Below are positions 1-11,882 of a stretch of DNA of 64,000 bases, in pieces. The stretch spans positions 1,544,817 through 1,608,816 of the forward strand of contig CAXIPT010000006.1 of NCBI GenBank assembly GCA_964030475.1, in the 5' to 3' direction. Position 1 is the first letter of the stretch. Each line of letters begins with the position of its first letter. The position numbers and the translations under genes are program-made. Source of the DNA: Tethya wilhelma. Taxonomy: Eukaryota > Porifera > Demospongiae > Tethyida > Tethyidae. The notes under the pieces are model-generated. The model did no database searches, was not told the DNA's origin, and saw nothing but the letters and a program-made list of their open reading frames with translations.

Positions 1-55
1 TGTGTGTGTGTGTGTGTGTGTGTGTGCATGTGTGTATGCATGTGTATAACCTTAC

Positions 56-968
56 AGTTTCGTGAGTAAATTCCAAGTAGACGTGTGCAGATTGTGCTCT
101 CCATCCAATAAGTAGCAACAACACTGGAGCACTGAGAATCAAAACTCCCACCAGCAGTGCATTGTCCAACAAAAATTTTCCTTTCTGAAAACAACATTGT
201 AATTTGTCAAAACAAGCATTGACAACTTTACGGCTGAATGGTTTGGTTACTTAGCTACCTTTTCTTTCATTTTCTTGTTGTCAAAAATGCGATAGATTCT
301 CCAATTTTTCACCATTAATGTAGCCAACATCAAAGTGCTTCCCAAAAATCTAGTCCAAATTTCAATCTGCACAGTAATACTCAATGTCATGTGATATTAT
401 GACACCATAGCAGCCAAATTGTATATAGCCCCATTGATCAAGAAAATCCCTAGGAAAAATAGTAATCCATGTTTTGTCATAGATAATGTTATCTCTATGG
501 TTTTGTTCACCTATTGTGGACACATCTAGCTAGAGAAGAAAAAGACTGAATCCTGTGTTGCACAAGTTTCCCTGACTTGCTGTGTTTAATTATGGACTTT
601 TGGTATAATTATAGTCAATTATAGGGGTTAAAATTGTCACATGAGCATTCCATGGTACAAGGTACTGTTTCTTATTTCTGCCTAAATAATTCATGAAATT
701 GATGAAAATTGCTCCGCACAAAAAAAAAAAAGAGACACAAACAGTCAAATTTGCACTGCAGATATTAATTTTCTAGCTGCACTATATGTACAGCACTGTT
801 AAAGTTCTTACCTGACACATGGGTGTTCGAAACCAGACTGGTAGGTTGTAGACAACTGCTGAGAAGATAAGACCATCGTAGATTGACACTGATGGCAAGA
901 GAAGGAAGGAGCCGAGAATAAAGATAATGTTTAGTCGAGGGCTGGATGCCTTTACGTGCCTGTGTGTG

Positions 969-1049
<81 letters not shown>

Positions 1050-1532
1050 ATATACGAGAATGAATTTGCAATTATGTTTCTGTACCCACATTAAATTTAA
1101 TGAAGCATCTACTATATCTTACCATGTTGTCTAAAAATTAACATACACTACTAAGTATACATCATTTCAGTGATGATCAAACCTTGACAGTTTTTTTAGT
1201 GCATGAACATACTTAAATAATCCATACAGACCTGTTCTTTCTCCATACAATGGTGAACACCATGACGCACACTCCACCAATAAGACCAAACATAGTTAGA
1301 ATGGCAATTGACAGGAACTCAGGCAAAGGAATGAAAGAGTAGAGGTCATTATTGCTCACTGGAGGAGTACCTTCTGCAGATGATAAACAATAATGTTTTC
1401 TTCAAAAAGATCTATACATATATACATAAAGTCATCAATCATGCGTGGAAGTATTTATGCAGACCTTATTATAGTACCCATACCACTTCCTGCATGTTAT
1501 TATTGTGGTGTACGTCACACACACACACACAC

Positions 1533-1569
<37 letters not shown>

Positions 1570-4500
1570 CACAAAGAGGACCAGAGGAAAAAAGCAAAGG
1601 GGAAAAAAAGCTGCTTCACAACAGTAGTAATTATTTTTGTTGGGTTCAATACAACAATCATACATTTCCTTGGTCTGAGGCTATGCACCCTGATTAGAGG
1701 TTAACATCAAGCTGATACATCAAACAATAATTAATGGATCGAGACAAGTAAAATTTAATATTAATGGACAATAGATGGGCCAGACAAGAAACAATGACAT
1801 TCTTTGGTGTGGTCAGTGTGCAATTAATGTAAACCAGAACAATGCTACTAAGTGCCACATTCGGAAAATCAGTATACAAAAAATTGGTACCGGTTTACTG
1901 AATTGATGGTGTAATTTAGAAGAAAAGGAGAGACCCAACACAACTATAATACTTATATTACTGACTGTATATTTCCTGAAACTACTAATTTTTATGAAAA
2001 CATAATCCTAGTAGATATTATTATGTTTAGTATTTGCTGATACTTTTGTAAGCTTGTGGGTATATAGCAGCTTTATGCATGTGTACTTTTGCTAATCCTG
2101 CCTTCAGTTACAATAATTGTGGTTTGAAAATGAAGACAATCAATAAGGATCTGATTCAATGACTGCATGCTGCGTCTCTACCTTTTGTATTTATTATAAA
2201 AATTATGTTCAATATTGCATCATAATCATGCACACTATCGACTCAAAACACTTACTATTCCATTGGAAGTCTGTAGGACAGCGCTGATCTATTCCAGGAA
2301 AGAGTCCCCTTCGCTCAAGACCAAGCCTTCCTCCAGCACATGAATGGTTAGGGAGGTTTGAAAGCTTTGTTAATTCATCATCTTCAGAGCTCAAGTGAAT
2401 AGCCATTGGACAATTCATTCCATCTGAGTCAGTGAGAGAGATGGGTGATAATTAATGGCTTCAAGATATCAACCCATGCATGCACATATGACATAACTAT
2501 AAAGATATAACAACATACTGTTAAATTGTGATAACAGAACTTGGCCGTATCTGTTCAGAACATTGGTTTGTCTCAAACCATCACAAGTAAGATTTAAGTC
2601 ACAAGTTTTCTTTTTTGTTGACCACATCTCACAGTCTTGATTTGTGCTAATATTGCCACTGGTAGAATTGAGACATCCCAGTCTATATTTCTCACATACC
2701 TATAATTATTGTGTATGAGTGTATTCCATTATTCATGCCACATTGCTTTAAAATTTGATACTGCCGCCATTCTCTTGTATGCATGGTGTACATGACATGC
2801 ATACTTGTACAATTGGCCAATTTTTAAATTATATGTATGACATTGGTTTGTGCACGCATTTTGAGTGTGCACAATTGAAGTGGGAAAAGTATTGACTTCT
2901 GAAATAATTGATTCTTGGGAGTTGACACTATTATTATTCTAGCTGTATATATGTGTATTTTTTTGTTCTTTTTATCTTACAATGAGGCATCTTTCCAAGG
3001 CTGTCTGTATTCTGAGAGGATCGTGACACAGATCATCACCTCTGTCTGCCACAAGATCCAGACTCCTAGCTAGCAACATGACTGCATCGTAGGCACTTGT
3101 GGCCCTCGAGTGGGGAAGATAGAGAGACAAATCAATTTCACTCAGAGAGGGAAACAGCTGCTCGGTCTTGGTGAGGAGCTGAGAGTTGAATTCCACTATT
3201 GAAAGATCCTGTCAGTGTGTTTAAAATACGTAACTCCATGCCAAAATTTTAGCTGTGTGTATATAGCTATACGTAACATCAAACATAATTATATCTGCTC
3301 ATGATCAATAGGCTTACCAAAGGAGGATACTTTACTGCACCAACAAATATGACCAGATTGTTAAGTATTTCCACCATCTCGTTGTTAGAACAAGCAGTGT
3401 CCTCATCGCTGACTTGAGATGTCTTCCACCAGTCTGGGTTGTAATAAGCTGGCAAGATCCACACATGATTGGCAGTTGTTAGGCCATAAGCCTTAGCCTG
3501 TTATCATGAGAAAAAGCAAGAAAAAAACTTAATGTACTTGCACAAGACATATAATTAGCTAGCACATGCAGTAGTTATGTATACATATAGGCAAGCTTTA
3601 GAGTATAGGAAACAATAGATTATATGACATAAAATACATCTTTGAAGTTAGCAAACACAGTATAATAATAGCGATTAACCCACCGCACAAAGTATGTGTT
3701 GGGCTTCATTAGGTCCAAAGAAACCGACAATTATTCGAACGTCGTGTTTCCTTAAATTCTGAAGAAAACTGTCAATATGGTTCTTCGAAAAGCTTTCTTT
3801 AACTTTAATATCAATCAGTGTAATACTGCTACTCTTTTCCAACTGAGCATCACTGGCAAAATAGAAGTCTTTTGTCATCTGTATAAGTATCACCAAAACA
3901 TGACTGTCAGAAGTGCCAATGGTTAACTAATTGGAACTGTGTATGCATTGTACACTTATTGATATCAGAGATTCAGAACTTCAAACTGCAAGATTGTATG
4001 TGTACATCAACTAATATTAACCTGAGGGTAAGGAGCTCTCTGTGAGTTGATCACTCCAATTCTGGTCCACCTAAACTCCCTTAACAGTAACAGTATCCCT
4101 TCACTGATAACACTGTCTGAGGGAAGACTGCGATAAAACGTGGACTGATAAGGCGCTGGATTGTTCAAACTAGGATCACGAGCTGTGTATGATACCTGTG
4201 TCAAAAAATTAATAGTAGATACAAATTTGTTACAACTTTGAATTACTAAACAGGTAGTGTATGGTAGGAAATGTAATACATGCGTGCATACATGAGTGGG
4301 CTGCATGACCAACCACCAATGATTTGACCTAATTCACTCTTTGAACTACTGCACTACACATAACCCACGTAGACACATACCATCATTATCCCTGCATTCT
4401 CAATGGAAAATATTGGTGCAATCAGTCCTGCCTGTTGTGTTGTGAGTGGACCCACTATTCCCCAAAGAGATGTTTTAACTTCTTTGGCCGATAAAACATT

Positions 4501-5200
4501 AAATGATTGAACAAGAGAATTAAGACTCAGCTGCCAAAATATGATGCATATGTATGTATGCAATAAAATGGAAATTAATAATACTTATATAGACATGACA
4601 TTGCACAAAGATTGACTTGTATTAATGTGTGAATGGTACACTAAAGCTAATCTTGTACATGTCAGTTCGAATTCACAATCATAAACAATGATCATGTGAT
4701 TTTTGATTAACAGTTACTTTAATAATAATGCTGGTATACATATGCATGGTTTGATAGTTTCACAAAATCTGATGGACATTCTGCAGAAAGGCTAAAGCAA
4801 AAGAATTCCAAGGAACATAATATATAAGACTCAAGTTGCCACCTGAATCACATACTTCCTCTATTAATAGAACCTGTAGTAAATTATCCAGAACTTTGAA
4901 GCAAGTTTTCTAAGTTTTCTAGTGCTAGTTAGCACACACTAACATGAAGCCTGTATATAACAAATCTATACTTACACCACATGTAGACTTCTTGGAATAT
5001 CATACATTATTGTTATTGGTCTACTGTTTCATAAGTAATCTTATCTACTATCAGTTACTAAGTCATGCACATACATGAATTCTTATCATTATCCCAGTGC
5101 TAAAACAGCATACAATCATAAACCATAGAGCTGCTTGAATGAATGATGACACAACATTACAATGTATAAAGAGACACACTAAGCAAAATCATCTATTTTA

Positions 5201-5287
<87 letters not shown>

Positions 5288-5305
5288 NCACACTTGCACA
5301 CACAC

Positions 5306-5343
<38 letters not shown>

Positions 5344-7845
5344 ACACCTCACAAAATATGTGTCTAGCTTCTTCGGGACCAAAGAAGCCAACAATTATTC
5401 GAATATCTCGTTTTCTTAAACTCAAGAGAAAACTGAAGCTAGAAAAGTCACCAGTAAAACTCTCCTGAACAGAAATTGTGATCGGACTGGTATTGTTCCT
5501 CTCAGCATTATGGACAGAATGCAATATTGTGAAGTTATCTGCCATCTATATTGAATGTGTGCATTTGTGAGAGAGAATTATTATAATGTATTCAAAATTA
5601 TTATAGATTGAGTTACTCCCAAAATCAACTCTAAATGTTTATGCTATTCTTGCTAAAAACACCACACTTTCCTTAGCTGCTGGTGTTTGTCTTTAAAACT
5701 TAATGCTGTGTTAGCCAATACTACAATACTTTGTTTTCAAAAGTAAACAGAAAACTGCATGTATGTACATACAATATTGAAAATAATGTTAGTTCTGGAA
5801 CGGATATAATAGCTTAGCAAACTAGCTATTACTTCCATGCATGGTTGTGCACTACAAGTGCTAAAAGATTATAGTGTGTACTCAATGATACTCATGCGTA
5901 CGTGCACACATGCTACATGGTGTGTAAAAAATTGAAATTTAATGGTAGTTGTGAAACATGCATGGTGGCTCTTTTTTTCAGCTTTAAGGAGAGAGGGACC
6001 TGGGGATGAGACTATATCCTTACCTGAGGGTAAGGTGCTCTCTGAGAGTTGATCACTCCAATTCTGGTCCACCTAAACTCCCTCAACAGTAACAGTATTG
6101 CCTCACTGATAACTCTGTCTGAGGGAAGACTGCGATAAAACGTGGACTGATAATTTGACGGATTATTCAATCTAGGATCTCGAGCAGCATAAGATACCTG
6201 CATGAGAATATACACATTCATAATCAGTTGGTTCATGCTTACATAAACTACACAACTATGATGCATATACCATCATTATCCCAGCATTCTCAATGGAAAA
6301 CACAGATGATGTTCTAGCTTGTTGTGTTGTGAGTGGCCCAACTACTCCCCACAAGGATCTTTTGACTTCCTCATCCAGTAATAGATCAAAGAGTTGAAAA
6401 AGAGCATCAACACTGAGCTATGATAATTATAATGGGAAAAATGTACACCAATCCTATCAGTCACTGAAAATTACTATATACTGTAATATGAGCCCACGGA
6501 TGTTAAACTCATTAAGCTAAATGTTTGTGTTTTGATAAACACTGTAAATGTAATATTATCAATATGACTAAGTCTTATGCATGCACTCTCATCTGCAAAT
6601 CATTAACAAAAGTGAGCAAAATCAGAGGAGGCCAGCTAGATATAATGCATACTCCTTGCAACAAGACTGAGGTTGTCATTTTAAGCAGGGAAGTGTAAAG
6701 GACATACTATAGTATTGTCCAGTTATTGCTGGAGTGAGTATAGCCTACTCCACTATACAAGAGAGCACACTAATAGTATTATGCATTATTTAAACTATCC
6801 TCTATGCAAACTTAATGTCATACTTTTATATAGGTGTTGCACGTCACCAATAGAATTAGAACAGTCATGAGTGCATGTCCCATGCACTAAGTGAGACTGA
6901 CAGTTCACTAAGAGCTAGGGATATTGATTTGCCTGTCCAGTGACCGTAATGACAGACATTATACTTGGTATAACTATTTTAACAATCTCTTTTGTTCATA
7001 GCTATACAAGTGACTTACATAAACAGATCACTAGAATCCCCACAACTGTCACTGTCACTAAAGTGCAGCAACAAAAGGTTGCAACTAAACTGAACTGTTG
7101 TCACAGTTTTGTGCAGTTTACACATTCCAAGTATGCATTGTTACAGCTAGCTATAGTACAGTCAAGAAGACTCAGTGAGAATCGAGTATAGTGAAGCCTA
7201 GAATAATAATGATAGCCATTAATTCATTACAGATCAGCCTTATCTTTCCTTATTGGACATTCCTATAGTGTCAAAACTGTTTCACTTTTGATTTATGTTC
7301 ACACACAAACACAGAAGTCTATTACAAGTTTAATGCTCTGAGAACTTTTAAATTATGGGTGCACACACAATGTCATGTATATGGTAACTTCGGTCTGTCA
7401 AAATCTGCTGGTAGTATGTATCACCCCCCTCTCCTTTTCCTCCCCACAACTAGACATGCATTAAAATTACCTCAGAGTTAGATCTTTCCAAGTTGTAAAT
7501 GGGTGCCAACTTCAGCTCAGCATTGGAGAGGATCTCCTGATCTCTGTTGATTCTTTCTACTGCCATCTCTGCAGCCACATATGCAAAGACATCGCATCCT
7601 TTGAGCTCCTCTTCACTGGAGACATTCACACAAGGAAAGTAGCTCAAGAAATGAACAAGAGACAAGTTGCTACACTTGGTGGACACAGGTACCAGTCTGC
7701 CTCCAGTTTCTCTCTGTCTCAGGCCATCATCTCTCTCTAGAATCACCTCAGAGATATGAAGAATTGCTACAGCAAAACTTATCAGTATTTGCAGTTTTCT
7801 TCTCATGATGTCAGACGGTTCTCTCACACGCCATGCGGATGGCAT
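56..7845 (-). CDS. GABA-B-like class C GPCR, gene A (5' end to TM4; 3' end outside window)
   Basis: Metabotropic GABA-B-like receptor of the plasma membrane: extracellular Venus-flytrap ligand domain, cysteine-bearing linker, then the 7TM bundle. Exons read on the minus strand: 7845-7471 (signal peptide and N-lobe), 6417-6271, 6197-6024, 5545-5348, then a second set 4530-4381, 4195-4022, 3878-3684, followed by 3497-3318, 3208-2981, 2690-2519, 2423-2256, 1373-1232 (TM1), 959-812 (TM2), 366-259 (TM3, KNWRIYRIF) and 184-56 (TM4). All junctions have AG/GT and compatible phases. Ligand-domain hallmarks include SLWGVVGPLTTQQA and STFYRSLPSDRVISE. Met14 (7806) is an alternative start that puts the hydrophobic signal segment at the N terminus, as in gene B. 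TM5-7 and the tail would lie left of base 1. The duplicated exons 2-4 and the N at 5288 mean this may be one gene with alternative cassettes or two genes fused by the assembly. GABA as ligand is inferred from the family only. Confidence 0.85.
961..1047. repeat. (TG)n microsatellite at the exon 10 acceptor of gene A
   Basis: Near-perfect TG tract. On the minus strand it is a (CA)n run that ends in the AG of the 3' splice site of exon 10, so the repeat stands where a polypyrimidine tract would normally be. Confidence 0.95.
1516..1568. repeat. (CA)n microsatellite in intron 8 of gene A
   Basis: CA dinucleotide run of about 50 bp with one CG interruption. A further TG run occupies bases 1-48 at the window edge inside intron 12. 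Confidence 0.95.
3684..4530 (-). CDS. Second copy of ligand-domain exons 2-4 (cassette 2'-4') in gene A
   Basis: Three exons, 4530-4381 (150 nt), 4195-4022 (174 nt) and 3878-3684 (195 nt), parallel the upstream exons 6417-6271 (147), 6197-6024 (174) and 5545-5348 (198). They encode the same part of the Venus-flytrap: SLWGIVGPLTTQQAG, VSYTARDPSLNNP, STFYRSLPSDSVISE and IRIIVGFF-type motifs. Exon 3' is close to exon 3 at the nucleotide level, while exons 2' and 4' are clearly diverged from 2 and 4. Every exon is a multiple of three in phase 0 with intact splice signals, so either set could be joined to exon 1 and exon 5 without a frame change. No signal-peptide exon lies directly upstream of this set. 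An assembly gap at 5288 between the two sets could hide a missing gene end and a missing exon 1. Confidence 0.8.
5202..5341. repeat. (CA)n microsatellite with assembly gap at 5288
   Basis: About 140 bp of CA dinucleotides with one N at 5288. On the minus strand it begins about five bases after the donor of gene A exon 4, so it fills the start of that intron. The N is probably a contig join. Confidence 0.95.
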
Positions 7846-8128
7846 ATTTTACCACGAATTTAAATCAAGGACAAGGGGTGGGGCAAATTATCATAATTAG
7901 GCACGCCCATGCGCAATATCTAATCATGAATATGATTATCTTACAGTACGTCCACAAATTCAAGTAAACTGCATGATATAAAGTGAATAATAAGTGGAAA
8001 AGAGTCAACAATCGATATAAAATTATACTCTAACAGCATATGACGCAGGCCATATTGAGGTATACATGCATGCAAGCAATCTATAGCTATCTTAAAAAGA
8101 GTTGAAAATCAATTAATGCTGTTGTCGA

Positions 8129-8182
8129 TCAATTTTGACTGGAGGAAGTAGTAGACTTAAGTACATTCAGCTCTTGGTCCAT
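8129..8182 (-). CDS. Terminal tail exon of a receptor gene (gene B candidate)
   Basis: After an acceptor AG the minus strand reads MDQELNVLKSTTSSSQN and a stop. It aligns with the last exons of gene D (MDQELNILKLSTTSNSESA, 20986-20927) and gene C (MDKELEALKSNPHSES..., 19191-19096). It is therefore the end of the cytoplasmic coiled-coil tail of a receptor whose other exons should lie upstream, that is at higher coordinates. The nearest upstream receptor exon is the gene B first exon at 16445-16113, but the N at 8284 lies immediately upstream, so the rest of this gene is missing from the assembly or deleted. The stop codon is only 283 bp from the start codon of gene A. Confidence 0.65.
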   Translation of the reverse strand: MDQELNVLKSTTSSSQN

Positions 8183-8211
8183 CTAGAAAATATTATTTAT
8201 TAGTGTATGCC

Positions 8212-8213
<2 letters not shown>

Positions 8214-8283
<70 letters not shown>

Positions 8284-8284
8284 N
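8214..8284. repeat. (TG)n microsatellite ending at a single-N gap
   Basis: About 70 bp of TG ending in GCGCG and N at 8284. The sequence on either side changes character, from receptor tail to a HindIII-rich repeat, which supports a contig join. Confidence 0.9.
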
Positions 8285-8475
8285 GACCTAAGCTTCATAG
8301 CTTAGACCTAATCATTGAAGCTTAGGTCTAAGCTTAGAAGGCTTAGGCCTAAGCTTAGACCTAAGCATTGAAGCTTGATCTAAGCTTAGAAAGCTTAGGC
8401 CTAATCATTGAAGCTTAGGTCTAAGCTTGGACCTGCTTAGGCCTAATCAAGTGGCTTAGATCTAAGCTTTTAAAA
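8285..8475. repeat. Palindrome-rich tandem repeat built on AAGCTTAGGTCTAAGCTT
   Basis: About 190 bp made of variants of AAGCTTAGACCTAAGC and CATTGAAGCTTAGGTCTAAG in direct and inverted order. Each unit is itself near-palindromic (AAGCTT and TAGGCCTA cores). No coding potential is visible. Confidence 0.85.
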
Positions 8476-11236
8476 CTCTTCGAAATTTCAGAATCCGGAA
8501 AAAAAATTTTCCGGATCTTATCTGGATCCTGTTCATACAAAAGTACCTCAAAATGGCAAAAAAAATGTACCCCAGTCATGATGTCATGGCTCATTAACAG
8601 GCTAGCGAAATTCTTTTGCTTTACGTAAATAGGACTATTATGTGCAATGTACATGTGTGATTATATTCTTAGACTAAGAAAAGAATGTAATTACGGCTTA
8701 AGCTCAGACTCTACCATACATCTGTGTGAGGATGGTAGCCAGTGATCGAATTTCAAGATTGGTGCAGATCTAGTGAAATAGATATCGATGAATGTACTTG
8801 TTTGGCTATCAGGTGAGGGACTGTGTCCCTGGTTTTGATATTGAAACCCATGATCATGACTCCACCTTCTGAGTTTGCGGAGTAGACTGAAACTACTAGC
8901 TTGTTTTGTTGTATTTGATTTGTTATGATTATGCACGTTCACCCCCCCCCCTTCCCAAACTTTGGACTTGAACTAGGGACACAGCGTCTGGCATGGCCCG
9001 AAGCAACTCTATTAAGCTATCAAATCCCTGTTCTTTGTAAGGCAGCGGCTTCCCTATGAACTTTTCATAGTCGTTTACATATGGAGAAGTTTTGGCTGAA
9101 AAAGGACATCTATAGTACTAGCTGATAATTGAGAAAGCCTTTGAGATCACTGGTGTTAATCAAAAGAAATTTAGAAGCTCCTACTATACACTTAGTTACA
9201 CTTCTCTAACAATCCAGTCGTGCTGTACATTATTGTTGTTTACACCTCTGAGCGCACACTGAAACTCCTACCAAACTCCTAAAAATGAGAAGGCTTCCAC
9301 TTTGCATTTAGTTATGAAACTTAAACAGAAGTACATAGTTTGAACCTTTCAATTCTAGGTACCATTTTGTAAAGCTTTTGTAAAACTAGAGTTATGCTTG
9401 ATTGTAGTCATAATTCACAACAATGGCCTCTACCTAATACATTGCGCATCATTATTTTGAGGTCAAAAGTGACAAGACTTCTCCTATGTGCACAATGCCA
9501 ATATTGGTATCAATCTGAAGCAGATAGATCAGAGAACAAATCCCTAAGTACCATTTTGAATAATGTTAGGCTGAAGGGAGTTATGGCTAATAATGTACGT
9601 AAAAGACCCGTTTTTTTTTGTCTAAATAAAGGAATTTACAAAGGAACGTATGCGCTATTCGAGTCCTGTGTTCAAATTTTCTCGATTCTTTTTTCGTTGT
9701 TAGATTGCCACCTCGAAAATTTGAACGCCGCGAAAATTTCCCGCTATACGGTACATTGGAAACTTCAATGCTCTTATTATAACTGTGTAGCCGGTAAGAT
9801 TCAGTAACTATATGCGGCCTATCATCATTATGTGCTATCATTGTGTGCTTTTCCAATAGATGTGTTCGTCTCGTTGTCATCATAAGGACTGCACCCTCAG
9901 GTTCCTCAGTGTGCCCACCTAGAATTCCATTTCTGAAGTTGAGACTGATCCGACCGGGGCGTAGAACAACTGAGCATGAACAGTTTATGTCATAGCACCT
10001 CATTAATTTTGTCCATCACTGTATTTCCAAAGGAAAATGAAATTAACATTGTTTATTATTTTGTTTGAGTCGTTGTGTAGGCAATATTCTATTATGACAT
10101 TGTGTTATCGATTCATTGTTGTCATTTGACTTGTGTTGCTTATCTCTCTCTCTCTCTCTCTCTACTAAGCTCCGGCTCACATGATCATGTGGAAGAAACA
10201 TGACCTCGGGTTTTTTTTTGCATGCTTGGCTGTCCCACAACTTACACTAGTCTTGTATACACATGCTCCCATCATGCATCTGCTGTTTGTTACAGTTTGT
10301 ACTCGGATGTTTTTTTTTTTTTTTGTATGTGTATGTTTATTTGTTTTGGGGTTTGTCATTTAGTTTTTTTGTTGTGCTACACTTTGTACCAGTGTGTATC
10401 ATTTTATATAATACATGGGCAGGTTTAAGTTGACTTGATGGATTGTGGGGCTGGGTGGAGGTGAGTGTGGTGCTGCATGTGGAACAACGTAAGATTGTAC
10501 CAGAGAGTGACACAGTACGTTGAAGCATCATGATCTCAGGTGATAGTATGTGTGCATCAGTAAAAGTTTAAACGTCTGTGAGTTATTTGGGTTGACTATA
10601 TAGAAATAGTCAAACTTGCATCCTTAATGAGAGAGTGGATTATGATCTTGGAGTTAAGCTGTTCACTCAGCATTGCAGTGACCTAGCTGATTGGCTATCT
10701 GCAGCTCGATAGCTCTCCTAGCTGGCATTGTCTGATGATGCCCGGTCATGTGACACGCGTATATCTTGATCTATGGATCATAAGTTGTACGATATGAATC
10801 TGCTTCAGAGATGACGATATCTTCTTTGATGCCTGTACAATATCAGGGTACTGTTTAGCATTCAGACACTGAGCTAAAAGTTTGAAGCAGACTGAAGACA
10901 GATTTAGCATTTTATGTAACATAATAATTATTATTATAAAGCAAAGTTTTGTCTGTCCGTACAACGAACACAACTACAATTATTTTACATTCATATCAAT
11001 TCATACTCAATACATTCATATACAATTTTTATACATTAATTTTAGATTCATATACAATTATTATACATTCATACACAATAGATTCATATACAGTATTTAC
11101 ATCTCATAAACCATTCTACTCAGGGCATTAGTTCCTCAAGACCTGTATGTAAAGAGATTACGATTTTCTATAATTATTGACATGCTGATGGTATACTTCC
11201 ATAATATAAGCAAAGTTTTGTCCATCCGTGTGTGTT
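8476..11236. other. Non-coding stretch with low-confidence ORFs only
   Basis: I see no recognisable gene. A 138-codon open frame on the minus strand (10003-9587) has no family motif, and its 9711-9754 part is an end of a CGTATAG-type MITE. Landmarks are a C10 run at about 8941, (CT)n at 10144-10163 and poly-T runs at about 10210 and 10309-10324. The tail at 10970-11100 is an imperfect array of short ATTCATATAC-like units. Confidence 0.6.
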
Positions 11237-11855
11237 AGCCTTGTGAGCCAGACCCCCAACGGAAAATGGAGGTCTGGTCACCATTGCATGCAAGACTTAT
11301 AACAGCGGAATGCAATATTACGTAAGTCGACATTGATTCGAAAACCACATGCCCACGCGCAGCGCTACAGCATGGCAAGCTAGGACTCAACTCTTGCTAG
11401 GAGTAGCATTTTGTGTGCTTGCTCGGGCTGGTATAAGTACTATTACAGGGGACATAGTCAACTGGAAGCTCCAGGTGTTTTTCCAAACACTTTGGGCGAG
11501 CTGGGTAAACATGGAGGTTCTTTTCGTCCAACCAGCACTGACAAGAACACATCAGGGCCACGCAACTCCGTTCAGAAAGGAAAGGATAGCCTTCTCTTAT
11601 TCTGCTTTCAACTAGAGCTGTGTATAATTTACAGCCTGTAACACTGTAAGCAGCCTGTATATATGTATTACAGCTCGCACTCACAAACTCAGAAACTGAG
11701 GTCATGCAGAACTAAAAACATGGGCGAAATTAAATACCAACGTGACGTCAGTGCAATCAACAAATCTGATTAGCAGCGCCAGAATCTGGCGCTGGTTACA
11801 AGTCCTGTATGCAATGGTGCATGACCAGACCCGTTGGAGGTCTGGCTCGTGAGAC
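11237..11855. mobile_element. MITE with about 65-bp inverted ends (GAGCCAGACC family)
   Basis: The left end AGCCTTGTGAGCCAGACC and the right end GGTCTGGCTCGTGAGACT are inverted copies, and the similarity runs inward for about 65 bp (CACCATTGCATGCAAGACTT against AAGTCCTGTATGCAATGGTG). The interior of about 490 bp encodes no transposase I can recognise; the open frames at 11349-11705 show no motif. Confidence 0.75.
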
Positions 11856-11882
11856 TATGTGTGTGTGTGTGTGTGCATGTGT

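Noticed and set aside
765..1091. Open frames made of histidine-threonine or cysteine-valine repeats over TG/CA tracts (also at 1380, 5139, 21878, 24195, 31177, 33076 and 38881)
   Set aside because: They are translations of dinucleotide microsatellites and have no other coding features.
9587..10003. A 138-codon minus-strand open frame as a gene
   Set aside because: It shows no motif, and part of it lies in the end of a CGTATAG MITE.
11349..11705. Overlapping open frames of 76-102 codons inside the GAGCCAGACC MITE
   Set aside because: No domain, overlapping on both strands, and the element is non-autonomous.
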